A DNA stretch of 64,000 bases from Methanobacterium sp. (lineage in GTDB: Archaea > Methanobacteriota > Methanobacteria > Methanobacteriales > Methanobacteriaceae), in the NCBI GenBank assembly GCA_016222945.1, contig JACRPY010000002.1:620001-684000 (forward strand), written 5' to 3'. Shown in pieces: positions 45,933 through 54,220 of the stretch. The notes beneath the pieces were generated by a model that saw only the letters and a program-made list of their open reading frames with translations, searched no databases and was not told the DNA's origin. The stretch's first letter is position 1; each line of letters opens with the position of its first letter. Made by a program: the position numbers and the translations under genes.

Positions 45933-47132
45933 ATGTTTAAAGAAGTTCCAGTAAAATATTTTGGATGCACACACCGTGCAGTTGCTCCAGAAGAGACAAT
46001 TAGGCGTGTTGAAGGAAAATTAAAGGCTGCAGGAGTTACAAGAGTCACTGAAATTACTCATCTTGACAGGGTGGGAATTCCTGTTTACTCTGCAATAAGG
46101 CCATCTGCTGCAGAGGGCGCAGTAAGTATCTATGCTGGAAAAGGAGCCACAAAAGACCAGGCAAAAGCATCAGCCATGATGGAGGCCTTTGAAAGATATT
46201 CAGCAGAACTCCAGGATGAAGATCATAAAAAAATAATTAAAGCTTGTTTTGATGAAATAGAAGGATGTGTAAATCCTAAATCGCTTATACTGCCCAATTT
46301 ACCCTTTGATCCTGATATAAAGGAATTAAAATGGGTAAACGCGGTAGATGTAGAAACGGATAAAGAATATTTAACACCGGCAGACGCGGTTTTTCATCCT
46401 TATGGTGCTATAAATGATATTAATCTATTTAAATCAAATACAAATGGTTTGGCATCAGGAAATAAAATAGAAGAAGCTATATTTCATGGAATGATGGAAG
46501 TCATAGAGAGAGATGCTTGGAGCTTATTTGAGATTAAAAGAAAAAAAGCGCCAGAAATAAATCTTGAAACAATTGAAAATCCAATAATACTGGAAATTAT
46601 AGATAAATTCAAAGAAGCAAGCATTGACATCAAAATCGTGGATTTAACATCTGATGTTAAAGCTACTACTATTGCAGCTGTTTCAGATGATACCATATTA
46701 AAAGACCCAGCATTACTTACATTAGGGGTTGGAACCCATTTAGATCCAGAAATAGCTGTTATGCGGGCTTTAACAGAAGTTGCGCAAAGCAGAGCAACCC
46801 AAATTCACGGTACAAGAGAAGACACCACTCGTGCAGTATTTATGAGGAAAGCGGGCTATGAACGGATGAAAAGGATGAATAAACACTGGTTTGGTGAATC
46901 AGAGGAACTAATAGATTTAGAAGATATTAAAAATAGTTCAGGTAAATCATTTAAGGAAGATATAGAGATTTCTTTGAAATTATTGAAAAAAGCAGGTTTT
47001 AAAGATGTTTTATTTGTGGATCTAACAAGGGTAGAGGTTGAAGTACCTGTTGTGAGGGTTATAATTCCAGGAATGGAGGTTTACTCGGTTGATCCAGAAA
47101 GAGTAGGGAATAGGCTTGCCAAAAAAACATAA
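45933..47132 (+). CDS. ycaO: YcaO-related McrA-glycine thioamidation protein
   Basis: The 399-residue protein of the YcaO fold has the ATP-binding pattern ASAMMEAFERYSAE (about 90-103), then EAIFHGMMEVIERDAW (about 180-195) and PEIAVMRALTEVAQSRAT (about 272-289). The YcaO Glu residues sit in these motifs. In methanogens this type, with TfuA, installs thioglycine in the active site of methyl-coenzyme M reductase. The gene has a GTGATTCA ribosome binding site and overlaps the following molybdopterin gene by 17 bp. Confidence 0.9.
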   Translation: MFKEVPVKYFGCTHRAVAPEETIRRVEGKLKAAGVTRVTEITHLDRVGIPVYSAIRPSAAEGAVSIYAGKGATKDQAKASAMMEAFERYSAELQDEDHKKIIKACFDEIEGCVNPKSLILPNLPFDPDIKELKWVNAVDVETDKEYLTPADAVFHPYGAINDINLFKSNTNGLASGNKIEEAIFHGMMEVIERDAWSLFEIKRKKAPEINLETIENPIILEIIDKFKEASIDIKIVDLTSDVKATTIAAVSDDTILKDPALLTLGVGTHLDPEIAVMRALTEVAQSRATQIHGTREDTTRAVFMRKAGYERMKRMNKHWFGESEELIDLEDIKNSSGKSFKEDIEISLKLLKKAGFKDVLFVDLTRVEVEVPVVRVIIPGMEVYSVDPERVGNRLAKKT

Positions 47133-48054
47133 AAATGTTAAAAAGATACTACGCTGGACACTTGCAGCTGTAACTGTGCTTGTTATTATTTCAGGGCTTG
47201 GAATACCATATTATACTACTACGGAGTATTTAACATTAGGATTACTGTCTAAAACAACTGCTTTTTGGATTCATTTTTATTTCTTGATTCCTTTTGTAAT
47301 ATTATTTGTTCTTCATATTTTTATAAAGCCTTTTTTAAGATATTTAGACAGATTAAGCAAATCAAAATCATTTAAAGGATTTTTAAATGCTAATAATCTA
47401 TTTATAATTGTTGTTTTAATTATTCTTCTTGCAGCAGTTTATGTGGCTGCAGATGAGTTTAGGTTCCAAGGAACAATAAAGCTGGATAACGTGGAAGTTA
47501 AGGATTATAAAGGACAGAAACTCTCATCTGTAAATGATTTTAGAGAAAATTCAATAAAAGGCCCTCAATACATTAATATTACAAATTATAAGCTTGAAAT
47601 CACAGGAATTGTGAATAATCCAAAAAATTATACATATGATGAAGTCATTAAAGACCATCAAAACTATGAAAAGGTTGTAAAGCTTGATTGTGTAGAGGGT
47701 TGGGAGGTAACAATTTTATGGCAAGGAATTCTTGTAAAAGACATTATAAATGAAGTTAAACCATTATCGAATGCAAATACTGTTATTTTTTATGCATATG
47801 ATGGATATTCAACTTCTTTTCCTTTAGATTACATTGAAAATAATAATATTTTACTTGCTTATAAAATGAACAATGCTACAATTCCTCCAGAGCGAGGATT
47901 CCCATTCCAACTTGTGGCTGAGAGCAAATGGGGATATAAATGGATTAAATGGATAAATAAAATTGAATTATCCAATGATCCAAATTATGAGGGTTACTGG
48001 GAAAGTAGAGGTTATTCTAATTCTGGAAATCTGAATGAAAGCTTTTTAAAATAA
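47116..48054 (+). CDS. Membrane-anchored molybdopterin-dependent oxidoreductase (SuoX/MsrP-like)
   Basis: This 312-residue protein has an N-terminal membrane region of about three segments (roughly 14-30, 50-70 and 94-111). A C-terminal sulphite-oxidase-type Moco domain (about 120-300) follows. The Moco-Cys pattern is KLDCVEGWEVTILWQG, Cys192. GFPFQLVAESKWGYKWIKW (about 261-279) follows as in MsrP (YedY)-like proteins. In the membrane region, His53 and His67 are spaced as in the two convergent neighbours and might bind haem. It starts with TTG inside the ycaO 3' end; AGGGA lies upstream. Substrate is unknown. Confidence 0.82.
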   Translation: MPKKHKNVKKILRWTLAAVTVLVIISGLGIPYYTTTEYLTLGLLSKTTAFWIHFYFLIPFVILFVLHIFIKPFLRYLDRLSKSKSFKGFLNANNLFIIVVLIILLAAVYVAADEFRFQGTIKLDNVEVKDYKGQKLSSVNDFRENSIKGPQYINITNYKLEITGIVNNPKNYTYDEVIKDHQNYEKVVKLDCVEGWEVTILWQGILVKDIINEVKPLSNANTVIFYAYDGYSTSFPLDYIENNNILLAYKMNNATIPPERGFPFQLVAESKWGYKWIKWINKIELSNDPNYEGYWESRGYSNSGNLNESFLK

Positions 48055-48103
48055 ATTTATCAGTGTATTTAATTATTTAAGTTGTAGACAGGTTTAGGTT
48101 TTT

Positions 48104-48712
48104 CTAAAACTTTCCATTAAACATTTTTTTAACAGATTTCCAATAAATATGAATATGGAATAAAAATGTAACTCCCATAATAATGCCTGCCTCTGCATGC
48201 CAGAAGTCGGCACTTAACTCATAAGGCGTTCTTATTGCATATTCCATGGAATAAATTAATATTAAACCAGTTATTATAACAGCTATGAAGCTTCCTGTAA
48301 GTACAACATTCCATATTTTTTTATAAGTATGTGCTCTTATCTTATTATTTTTATAAAGACGATAGCTCAAAGCATAAAAAACTATTAGGACTATTGTGAG
48401 AGGTATGAGATAATACCCTTCAACCAGACCACTTTTAAAGGATATTCCTAAAATAGAAAAACCAGAAACGGTATTTTTGCCTGAAGTCTCTTCAAAGTTT
48501 CCTGAAACATTTGATATATTTTGAGGAGGTGATTGGGAATGATCACAGATACTGTCATGGTTTGTATCAATATATCTAAAACATTGGCCTGGAAAAGAAT
48601 CATCAGTCAGTTCATAGGGGCAGTCGTTCCATCCAGTAACAGCATAAACTGCAATTGGCAATAAAATAATAGCTGCAATCACCAATAAACCTACTTTCCT
48701 CATTAATATCAT
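48104..48712 (-). CDS. Putative haem-binding-like membrane protein with a DTNHDSICD motif
   Basis: The 202-residue protein has a signal-anchor (about 5-25) and an extracytoplasmic part with GQCFRYIDTNHDSICDHSQ, a Ca-binding-like loop also carrying Cys residues. Three more membrane helices follow. His128 (RAHTYKKIWNVVL) and the pair His172/His186 (ADFWHAEAGIIMG, then FLFHIHIYWK) fit a DUF4405-like or cytochrome b561-like membrane haem site. It is convergent with the Moco gene at 47116 and probably functions with it. GGAGATAACA precedes the ATG. Haem binding is inference. Confidence 0.65.
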   Translation of the reverse strand: MILMRKVGLLVIAAIILLPIAVYAVTGWNDCPYELTDDSFPGQCFRYIDTNHDSICDHSQSPPQNISNVSGNFEETSGKNTVSGFSILGISFKSGLVEGYYLIPLTIVLIVFYALSYRLYKNNKIRAHTYKKIWNVVLTGSFIAVIITGLILIYSMEYAIRTPYELSADFWHAEAGIIMGVTFLFHIHIYWKSVKKMFNGKF

Positions 48713-48756
48713 TGTTATCTCCTTTAAAGTTGAATATTTTTAAGTTATTTTAATTT

Positions 48757-49197
48757 TTAATCTGTACTTTTATCTGCATTTTTTGTAGTTTTACGTTTCT
48801 TAACCCTGAATTTTTTAAAGGATTTCCAGTAATTTACTATATGGAATACTGCAATGACAAGTAATGCTAGACCTGTTTCAATATGCCAAAATAACATTTC
48901 TAAACTAAAAGGAGTTGCTAAACCAAACTCTCTAAATCCAATTAAAATCAATCCAATGCATACAGAGATTATAAAACTTATTAAAAGCACAATATTCCAT
49001 ATTCTCACATGTAACCCTTTAGAAATTTCTTTTTCTTTATATAAAACAAAACTGATTAAATATAGAATTATCAGTATCAATGAAATAGGAATAGGATAGT
49101 AAGACATACCTATAATTAAATAAAACCAGTATAAAAATTTAGTTAAATTTTTATAACAAGGGATGAGATACATTTTATTAATCCCATGCAAATTCAT
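48757..49197 (-). CDS. Paralogous putative haem-binding-like membrane protein
   Basis: The 146-residue membrane protein has four hydrophobic segments and no extracytoplasmic domain. It repeats the motifs of its neighbour: GLHVRIWNIVL (His63), then FWHIETG (His105) and FHIVNYWK (His119), the two His 14 residues apart. ATG at 49197 lacks a good ribosome binding site; ATG at 49173 (GGGAT upstream) is an alternative. It is the upstream partner of the protein at 48104-48712, separated by 44 bp on the same strand, so they are probably co-transcribed. Confidence 0.6.
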   Translation of the reverse strand: MNLHGINKMYLIPCYKNLTKFLYWFYLIIGMSYYPIPISLILIILYLISFVLYKEKEISKGLHVRIWNIVLLISFIISVCIGLILIGFREFGLATPFSLEMLFWHIETGLALLVIAVFHIVNYWKSFKKFRVKKRKTTKNADKSTD

Positions 49198-49262
49198 TGA
49201 ATATTAAATTAAAAGGCAAATCCTGAAATTTAACTTAATCAAAAAATAGTAAATTACTGTTT

Positions 49263-49871
49263 ATGGCGATTTTTATGAACTCTAAACTTTCCAAAAGAGC
49301 ATTGAACCTATCATATTTTACAATTATTTATAATATTGCTGAAGGAATATTATCCATCTTCGCAGGTTTAACTGCTGGAAGCATTTCTCTAATCGGGTTT
49401 GGACTTGATAGCGCTGTTGAATCGTTGTCTGCAATGGTTATTACATGGAGATTTAGAAAACATGGTAAAATATCCGAGTTAGAAGAGGAAAAGGTTGAAA
49501 AAAGGGCTTTAAAATATATTGGATATACATTTTTTATTCTGGCAATCTACGTATTTTATGAATCAATTAAAAAGATTTATACTAGTGAAATATCTGAACC
49601 CAGCATTTTAGGGATATTAATAACAGTGGCATCTCTTATTGTGATGCCAATATTGTTTTATTTTAAATATCAAACTGGAAAAGCACTAAAAAGCTCAAGC
49701 CTCATAGCAGATTCAAAACAAACTATTGTGTGCATGTTTTTATCTGCTGCGGTGTTAATTGGGCTTTTATCAAACTATTTCTTTGGGCTTTGGCAAGTTG
49801 ATCCTATTATTGGAATTTTTATAGGTATATTACTTGTAAAAGAAGGTTATGAGATTTTTGAGGAAGAATAA
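49263..49871 (+). CDS. Cation diffusion facilitator family transporter (lacks C-terminal domain)
   Basis: The 202-residue protein has six membrane segments and two CDF metal-binding motifs: GFGLDSAVESLSAM (about 46-59) and LIADSKQTIVCM (about 147-158). The C-terminal cytoplasmic domain of normal CDF proteins is missing, as in some TMEM163-like members. It probably exports Zn, Fe or Mn. The start may be at ATG 49275 instead, four codons in. The gene is solitary, divergent from the small membrane gene. Confidence 0.82.
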   Translation: MAIFMNSKLSKRALNLSYFTIIYNIAEGILSIFAGLTAGSISLIGFGLDSAVESLSAMVITWRFRKHGKISELEEEKVEKRALKYIGYTFFILAIYVFYESIKKIYTSEISEPSILGILITVASLIVMPILFYFKYQTGKALKSSSLIADSKQTIVCMFLSAAVLIGLLSNYFFGLWQVDPIIGIFIGILLVKEGYEIFEEE

Positions 49872-49989
49872 CTGGAATTTTTATTTTAATAATTTGAAAA
49901 ATAAATTGAGCTAAATGTATTTTTTTTATATGTGAGGAGTACTTCAAAAACTCAATTATACAAAACGCATTTTAAGCTCTTTAAATAAA

Positions 49990-49997
49990 TTTATATA
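49990..49997 (+). promoter_or_regulatory. TATA-like box of the PsbP-like lipoprotein gene
   Basis: TTTATATA lies 47-54 bp before the start codon at 50044. A G-rich ribosome binding site (GGGGG at 50033-50037) follows in a short leader. Confidence 0.45.
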
Positions 49998-50043
49998 GAT
50001 ATAAGTTAATAAAAATACTTATAAATAAAAAAGGGGGCTTTTA

Positions 50044-50577
50044 ATGAAAAAATATGCATTTTTTGTAATAGCTATTTTAGCGCTCGTGATTTTTGCATCT
50101 GGCTGTACTACTGGTGGAAATAATACAAGCACCTATTCTGGAAATGGAGTGTCATTTAATTATCCTGGTGGCTGGCAGCAACTACAAACTTCATCACAAA
50201 GTACTTTGGTGTCAGTTGGAGACCCAAAATCTATAGATAATGCAACAGGATCAATTAATACATTGGCAGCTATCCAAAAAGCAGCATTACCTAGTGGAAC
50301 AACTTTAAAACAAGTTTATGATAATACATATGCTCAATTTGTAGCTCAAGATTCAACCTTCAAAACAATATCAGATACCACAACTACAGTTGATGGAGCA
50401 ACTGCTTATGTGAATATACATACTGTTGATGTTAAGGGAGTTCAGAAAAAAGAAAAAGCAGTATGGTTTGAAAAAAATGGTAGTGCATATGTAATACTAT
50501 GTGGATCATTACCTGCAGACTTTGATAGCCAACAAGCGAACTTTGACACCATAATAAACTCTTTCAAAGTACAATAA
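50044..50577 (+). CDS. PsbP-like lipoprotein
   Basis: The 177-residue exported protein has a lipobox-like end of the signal sequence (FASGCTTGG, Cys21). The surface domain begins SGNGVSFNYPGGWQQLQ and ends FDTIINSFKV. The same beginning and end occur in the protein at 30033-30587. It belongs to the PsbP/DUF1795-like lipoproteins of methanogens, whose role is unknown. Its strong ribosome binding site and TATA box suggest high expression. Confidence 0.8.
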   Translation: MKKYAFFVIAILALVIFASGCTTGGNNTSTYSGNGVSFNYPGGWQQLQTSSQSTLVSVGDPKSIDNATGSINTLAAIQKAALPSGTTLKQVYDNTYAQFVAQDSTFKTISDTTTTVDGATAYVNIHTVDVKGVQKKEKAVWFEKNGSAYVILCGSLPADFDSQQANFDTIINSFKVQ

Positions 50578-50736
50578 ACAATTTAATTTCTCTTTTTTTT
50601 CTTTTATTATATTTTTAAATTCAAAAAAGCCATATTTATTTTAACTAAAATAGTTAGAATACAACTATCAAAATTTAAATAACATATTGATCATTTAAGT
50701 TAAAATAATCCTTATTTTTATATTCACGGTGAAAAT

Positions 50737-51075
50737 ATGAAACAAGTCATGGTTATAAGAGCAGATCTAAACATGGGCAAAGGTAAAATGGCAGCACAAG
50801 CTTGCCATGCAAGCTTAGGTGCATATAAAAGATCAGATGAAAAAATAATTAAAAAATGGGAATTAGAAGGCGAAAAAAAAGTCGTGGTGAAAGTTCAAAG
50901 CTTAAGAGAACTTTATGAAATATACGAACTGGTAAAAAACACCGATATTCCTTCTTATTTGGTGCAGGATGCTGGAAGAACTGAACTGCCAAAGGGTACA
51001 GTAACATGCCTTGGAATCGGCCCTGATAATGATGAAAAGATAGATAAGATAACCAATGAATTAAAACTACTTTGA
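50737..51075 (+). CDS. pth2: Peptidyl-tRNA hydrolase, archaeal type
   Basis: The 112-residue Pth2 enzyme frees tRNA from stalled peptidyl-tRNA. The family motifs are seen: VIRADLNMGKGKMAAQACHA at the start, VVVKVQSLREL, and the C-terminal VQDAGRTELPKGTVTCLGIG with the conserved Asp/Arg. Length is normal. It starts a likely operon with the MfnE-like kinase and a small zinc protein; gaps are 23 and 0 bp. Confidence 0.96.
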   Translation: MKQVMVIRADLNMGKGKMAAQACHASLGAYKRSDEKIIKKWELEGEKKVVVKVQSLRELYEIYELVKNTDIPSYLVQDAGRTELPKGTVTCLGIGPDNDEKIDKITNELKLL

Positions 51076-51098
51076 TAAAATAGTTTATGAGGAATTAA

Positions 51099-51743
51099 AT
51101 GGAATGGGTTGTTAAATTAGGTGGAAGTTTATTCCCTGAAGATGCTATAAATCTTTGCAAAGAACTTGTTGGCCAAAATGTAATTGTAATTTGTGGTGGG
51201 GGAGAATTTGCCAATAAAATAAGGGAATATGATCAGGATACAAATTTTTCAGATACTACTGCCCATAAAACTGCCATTCTTTGCATGGATATAATTGGAA
51301 TGCTTGTAGCAGATAAAATAGATGATGTGGTGTCTGTTTATTCCTTAGAATATGCTAAAAAAGTATTAGATGAAGGTAAACTTCCCATACTTCTTCCATC
51401 TAAATTATTGGAATATCTTGATCCACTGGAACATTCATGGAAAGTAACTTCAGATTCTATATCAGTATATATATCATGGCTTCTTAAAACCAAAATATTA
51501 ATAGTAACAAATGTAGATGGTATATATACGTTTGAACCATCTCTTGATGGTGCGAAACTTATAAAAAGTATAAGTGCAAAAAAACTACTAACTTTTAGTG
51601 AAACATCAGTTGATGAAAATTTACCAGAGCTTTTACTTAAATACAAATTAGATTGTTATGTTGTTAATGGAAAATATCCAGAAAGAGCTATTTCTATAAT
51701 TGAAGGTAAAAGTTCTAAATACACGTTTATTGGAGGAAATTAA
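51099..51743 (+). CDS. mfnE: Amino acid kinase family protein, probable MfnE
   Basis: The 214-residue kinase has a nucleotide-binding start (VVKLGGSLFPEDA, about 4-16) and GGGEFANKIREYDQ (about 34-47) typical of the aspartokinase/UMP-kinase fold. ILIVTNVDGIYTFEPS (about 131-146) is the third motif. The short archaeal COG2054 group includes MfnE, which phosphorylates the aminomethyl-furan alcohol phosphate in methanofuran synthesis; I assign it on length and motifs. It is between pth2 and a zinc-ribbon gene in an operon-like run. Confidence 0.7.
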   Translation: MEWVVKLGGSLFPEDAINLCKELVGQNVIVICGGGEFANKIREYDQDTNFSDTTAHKTAILCMDIIGMLVADKIDDVVSVYSLEYAKKVLDEGKLPILLPSKLLEYLDPLEHSWKVTSDSISVYISWLLKTKILIVTNVDGIYTFEPSLDGAKLIKSISAKKLLTFSETSVDENLPELLLKYKLDCYVVNGKYPERAISIIEGKSSKYTFIGGN

Positions 51744-51905
51744 ATGGAGAAAATAGAATGTACATCATGTAAACAAGAAATATCACCTGTAGAGACATGC
51801 GTTAAATTTGAATGTCCTGAATGTGAAGAAATGATTTACAGATGCCAGAAATGCAGAACATTCGGCCATCTTTACACATGCAAATGTGGATTTAACGGCC
51901 CTTAA
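51744..51905 (+). CDS. Small zinc-ribbon protein (COG2888-like), 53 residues
   Basis: Four CxxC pairs are visible (CTSC, CPEC, CQKC, CKC), spanning MEKIECTSCK to CKCGFNGP, so this is a double zinc-ribbon RNA-binding-like protein of 53 residues. It follows the kinase gene directly (stop codon adjacent to ATG; GGAGGAAATTAA is the ribosome binding site). In many euryarchaea the same small gene sits just upstream of aEF-1beta, as here. Confidence 0.88.
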   Translation: MEKIECTSCKQEISPVETCVKFECPECEEMIYRCQKCRTFGHLYTCKCGFNGP

Positions 51906-51936
51906 ATTAATTCAAACTTTAAAATTAATAAATTGA

Positions 51937-51944
51937 TATATAAA
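51937..51944 (+). promoter_or_regulatory. TATA-like box of the aEF-1beta gene
   Basis: TATATAAA lies 83-90 bp upstream of the start codon. It suggests aEF-1beta has its own promoter besides readthrough from the preceding operon. Confidence 0.4.
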
Positions 51945-52026
51945 CTCTTTTTACATGGTTGATAGAGTGATGATATAATTATCTTCACCATCAACATTTT
52001 TGAAAGGTTAAAAAGTCGGTGATAAC

Positions 52027-52296
52027 ATGGGAGATGTAGTAGCAACAATAAAATTAATGCCAGAAAGCCCTGATGTTGATTTAGAACAAATGAAAAAAGA
52101 TGTAGAAGCATCAATTCCTGAAGGTGCTGAATTTTACAAATTAGATGAAGAACCAATTGCATTTGGCCTTGTAGCTCTTATTGTAATGGTTGTTGTAGGC
52201 GATGCTGAAGGCGGAACCGAAAAAGTTGAAGAAAACCTGGCCAAAATAGACGGCGTCAGCAACGTTGAAGTTACTGATACCAGAAGGCTTATGTAA
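52027..52296 (+). CDS. ef1b: Translation elongation factor aEF-1beta
   Basis: The 89-residue nucleotide exchange factor for aEF-1alpha has the conserved GDVVATIKLMPESPDVDLEQ start, central EEPIAFGLVALIVMVVVGDA and C-terminal VEVTDTRRLM. This is the whole exchange domain, the usual archaeal length. It recycles GDP-bound elongation factor. GGTGATAAC precedes the ATG, and the zinc-ribbon gene lies upstream. Confidence 0.97.
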   Translation: MGDVVATIKLMPESPDVDLEQMKKDVEASIPEGAEFYKLDEEPIAFGLVALIVMVVVGDAEGGTEKVEENLAKIDGVSNVEVTDTRRLM

Positions 52297-52489
52297 GATT
52301 TCTTTTAATTTTTACTTTTTTTATTTAAACTATTTTACTCTTTAGATACTTTTTTTATTCTTATTTTACATTTAAAAGCATAATATCACTCAAATTAACT
52401 TTTAATAAAATAATATTAACTAATTTTAGACTACTTTAGAGATAAATTTATATATAATAGTATTAATGTAACATATAGATTATTACAGT

Positions 52490-53791
52490 TTGCATATATC
52501 GTATGTTTCATTAGATCTATACTCTAAAAAAGTGGTGATAAAAATATTTGATTTAATCATTGCCTGCCTAATAGGTGTCTTAATAGGTACAATAACTGGA
52601 TTAATACCAGGAATTCATGTTAACACAGTTGGAGCATTTGTTTTTGCATCATCAGCATTCCTATTAACAATTTATTCTCCTGAAATTCTCTGTGTATTTC
52701 TGATTTCTCTTGCAATTGCACATGCGCTCCTGGAATTCATACCATCAATTTTTTTAGGTGTTCCAGAAGAAGGAACAGTATTATCAATTTTACCGGGACA
52801 CCAGCTTTTACTTCAAGGAAGAGGAAAAGAAGCTGTAAGATTAGCAGCGATTGGAGGATTTGGGGCAATTATAGTAACAGCGCTACTTCTACCAATTTTT
52901 ATAATGATTTTACCAAAAATTTACGGCCCAATTAAACCTTATATATGGATTTTACTTGTAATTATTGTTATATTCATGTTTATAAGACTAAGTAATGATA
53001 AAAAATCGTTTTTATGGTCAGTTACGTTGTTTATGCTTTCGGGGATTATGGGTTATATTATGTTTAGTGTGCCCATTTCATCAAATGTTTCCCTTTTATG
53101 TATTTTTACAGGGCTATTTGGAGTTAGTACGTTACTTTACAGTCTTCAACAGAAGTCTTTTGTACCAACACAAAACAGATTCCACAACTTTAAAATTAAT
53201 GGAGGTATTTTAAGGGGAATTTTTGCAGGAGGAATTGCAGGAACTATTCTCGGTTTTTTACCAGGACTTGGACCGGCACAGGGAAGTTTAATTGCACAGG
53301 AAATAAGCGGCGGTGGAGACACTGAAAACAATAATGAAAGCTTTCTTGTGGCAGTTAGCGGTGTAAACACCTCTGATGCGTTATTTTCTCTTGTAATGAT
53401 ATTTTTAATTGGAAACCCGCGAAGTGGAATTGCTGTTTATATAAATAATATTGTAGAAAACTTTGATTTTGCCCATCTAATATTTTTTGTATTTACAGCA
53501 TTAACAGCAGTTTCAATAGCCCTATTTTTATGTTTAAAATTAGGAGATAAGGTAAGCGAGTCAATTGAGCGAATAAATTATGAAAAACTCACGAGATTTG
53601 TGATTGTTTTTATGAGCGTATTAGTCGTCGTGTTTTCGATCTTGTATAATGCAAATCTTTTATTCATGTCAATTGTTTATATGACGGCGATAACGCTGGG
53701 TTTGCTTCCGCATTATTTGGGGGTGAACAAATCGAATTTGATGGGTGTTTTGATTGTTCCGGCTATTGTGATTTATTATAACATGTTTTGA
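52490..53791 (+). CDS. TctA-like / DUF112 membrane permease
   Basis: The 433-residue protein has about 11 membrane segments. Its repeated GxLPGxG elements (IPGIHVNTVGAFVFASSAFL, then GFLPGLGPAQGSLIAQEISG, about 255-274) are typical of the tripartite tricarboxylate transporter large subunit and the archaeal COG1784 branch, which lacks the small subunits here. No TctB/C partner is adjacent. A TTG start at 52490 is listed, but GTG codons at 52532 or 52535 are equally plausible since no clear ribosome binding site exists. Substrate is unknown. Confidence 0.75.
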   Translation: MHISYVSLDLYSKKVVIKIFDLIIACLIGVLIGTITGLIPGIHVNTVGAFVFASSAFLLTIYSPEILCVFLISLAIAHALLEFIPSIFLGVPEEGTVLSILPGHQLLLQGRGKEAVRLAAIGGFGAIIVTALLLPIFIMILPKIYGPIKPYIWILLVIIVIFMFIRLSNDKKSFLWSVTLFMLSGIMGYIMFSVPISSNVSLLCIFTGLFGVSTLLYSLQQKSFVPTQNRFHNFKINGGILRGIFAGGIAGTILGFLPGLGPAQGSLIAQEISGGGDTENNNESFLVAVSGVNTSDALFSLVMIFLIGNPRSGIAVYINNIVENFDFAHLIFFVFTALTAVSIALFLCLKLGDKVSESIERINYEKLTRFVIVFMSVLVVVFSILYNANLLFMSIVYMTAITLGLLPHYLGVNKSNLMGVLIVPAIVIYYNMF

Positions 53792-53825
53792 AAAATAGTT
53801 TTTGATTTTCAGGAGTTTATTCCAT

Positions 53826-54161
53826 TTAATCATTACACACGGGCTTATAAATCTTTATAAATGCATTTATTAATTTTTCTCTTTCATCAGGAGTTGAATT
53901 AGGCATCAAATGGGCACTAATATAAATATTACTCCTAAAACCAGCCTCTTTAAACCAGCATTTGTATTTAGGATGGTCAAGACACGATTCTAATTTGGAA
54001 AACTCTTCTGACATGCATAAATACAAAATAAAGTATTCGTCCGGTTTATCTTTAGGTTCAGGCCGCATCAGCACTGCGTAAATGGCTGGAAAAGTTAGAG
54101 GATTCCATTCTTTAAGTAAGTGGGGGCCGTCAAATATTTTACTACCTAATTCTATGCTCAT
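53826..54161 (-). CDS. Hypothetical protein
   Basis: The 111-residue soluble protein has the N-terminal element FDGPHLLKEWNPLTFPAIYA then VLMRPEP, and later Cys residues in EFSKLESCLDHPKYKCWFKE. I do not know the family. It is convergent with the TctA-like gene and divergent from nothing close; the next gene is on the same strand, 59 bp upstream. No ribosome binding site is obvious. Confidence 0.5.
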   Translation of the reverse strand: MSIELGSKIFDGPHLLKEWNPLTFPAIYAVLMRPEPKDKPDEYFILYLCMSEEFSKLESCLDHPKYKCWFKEAGFRSNIYISAHLMPNSTPDEREKLINAFIKIYKPVCND

Positions 54162-54220
54162 AGAGGCCGTCCTATGTTTAATAAGGATTTCATTAATAGT
54201 TTAAATTTGTTATATGTGGA

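Noticed and set aside
45933..47132. YcaO as part of a thiazole/oxazole peptide (TOMM) cluster
   Set aside because: No precursor peptide or dehydrogenase/leader-binding gene is nearby, and the sequence fits the McrA-thioamidation type of methanogens.
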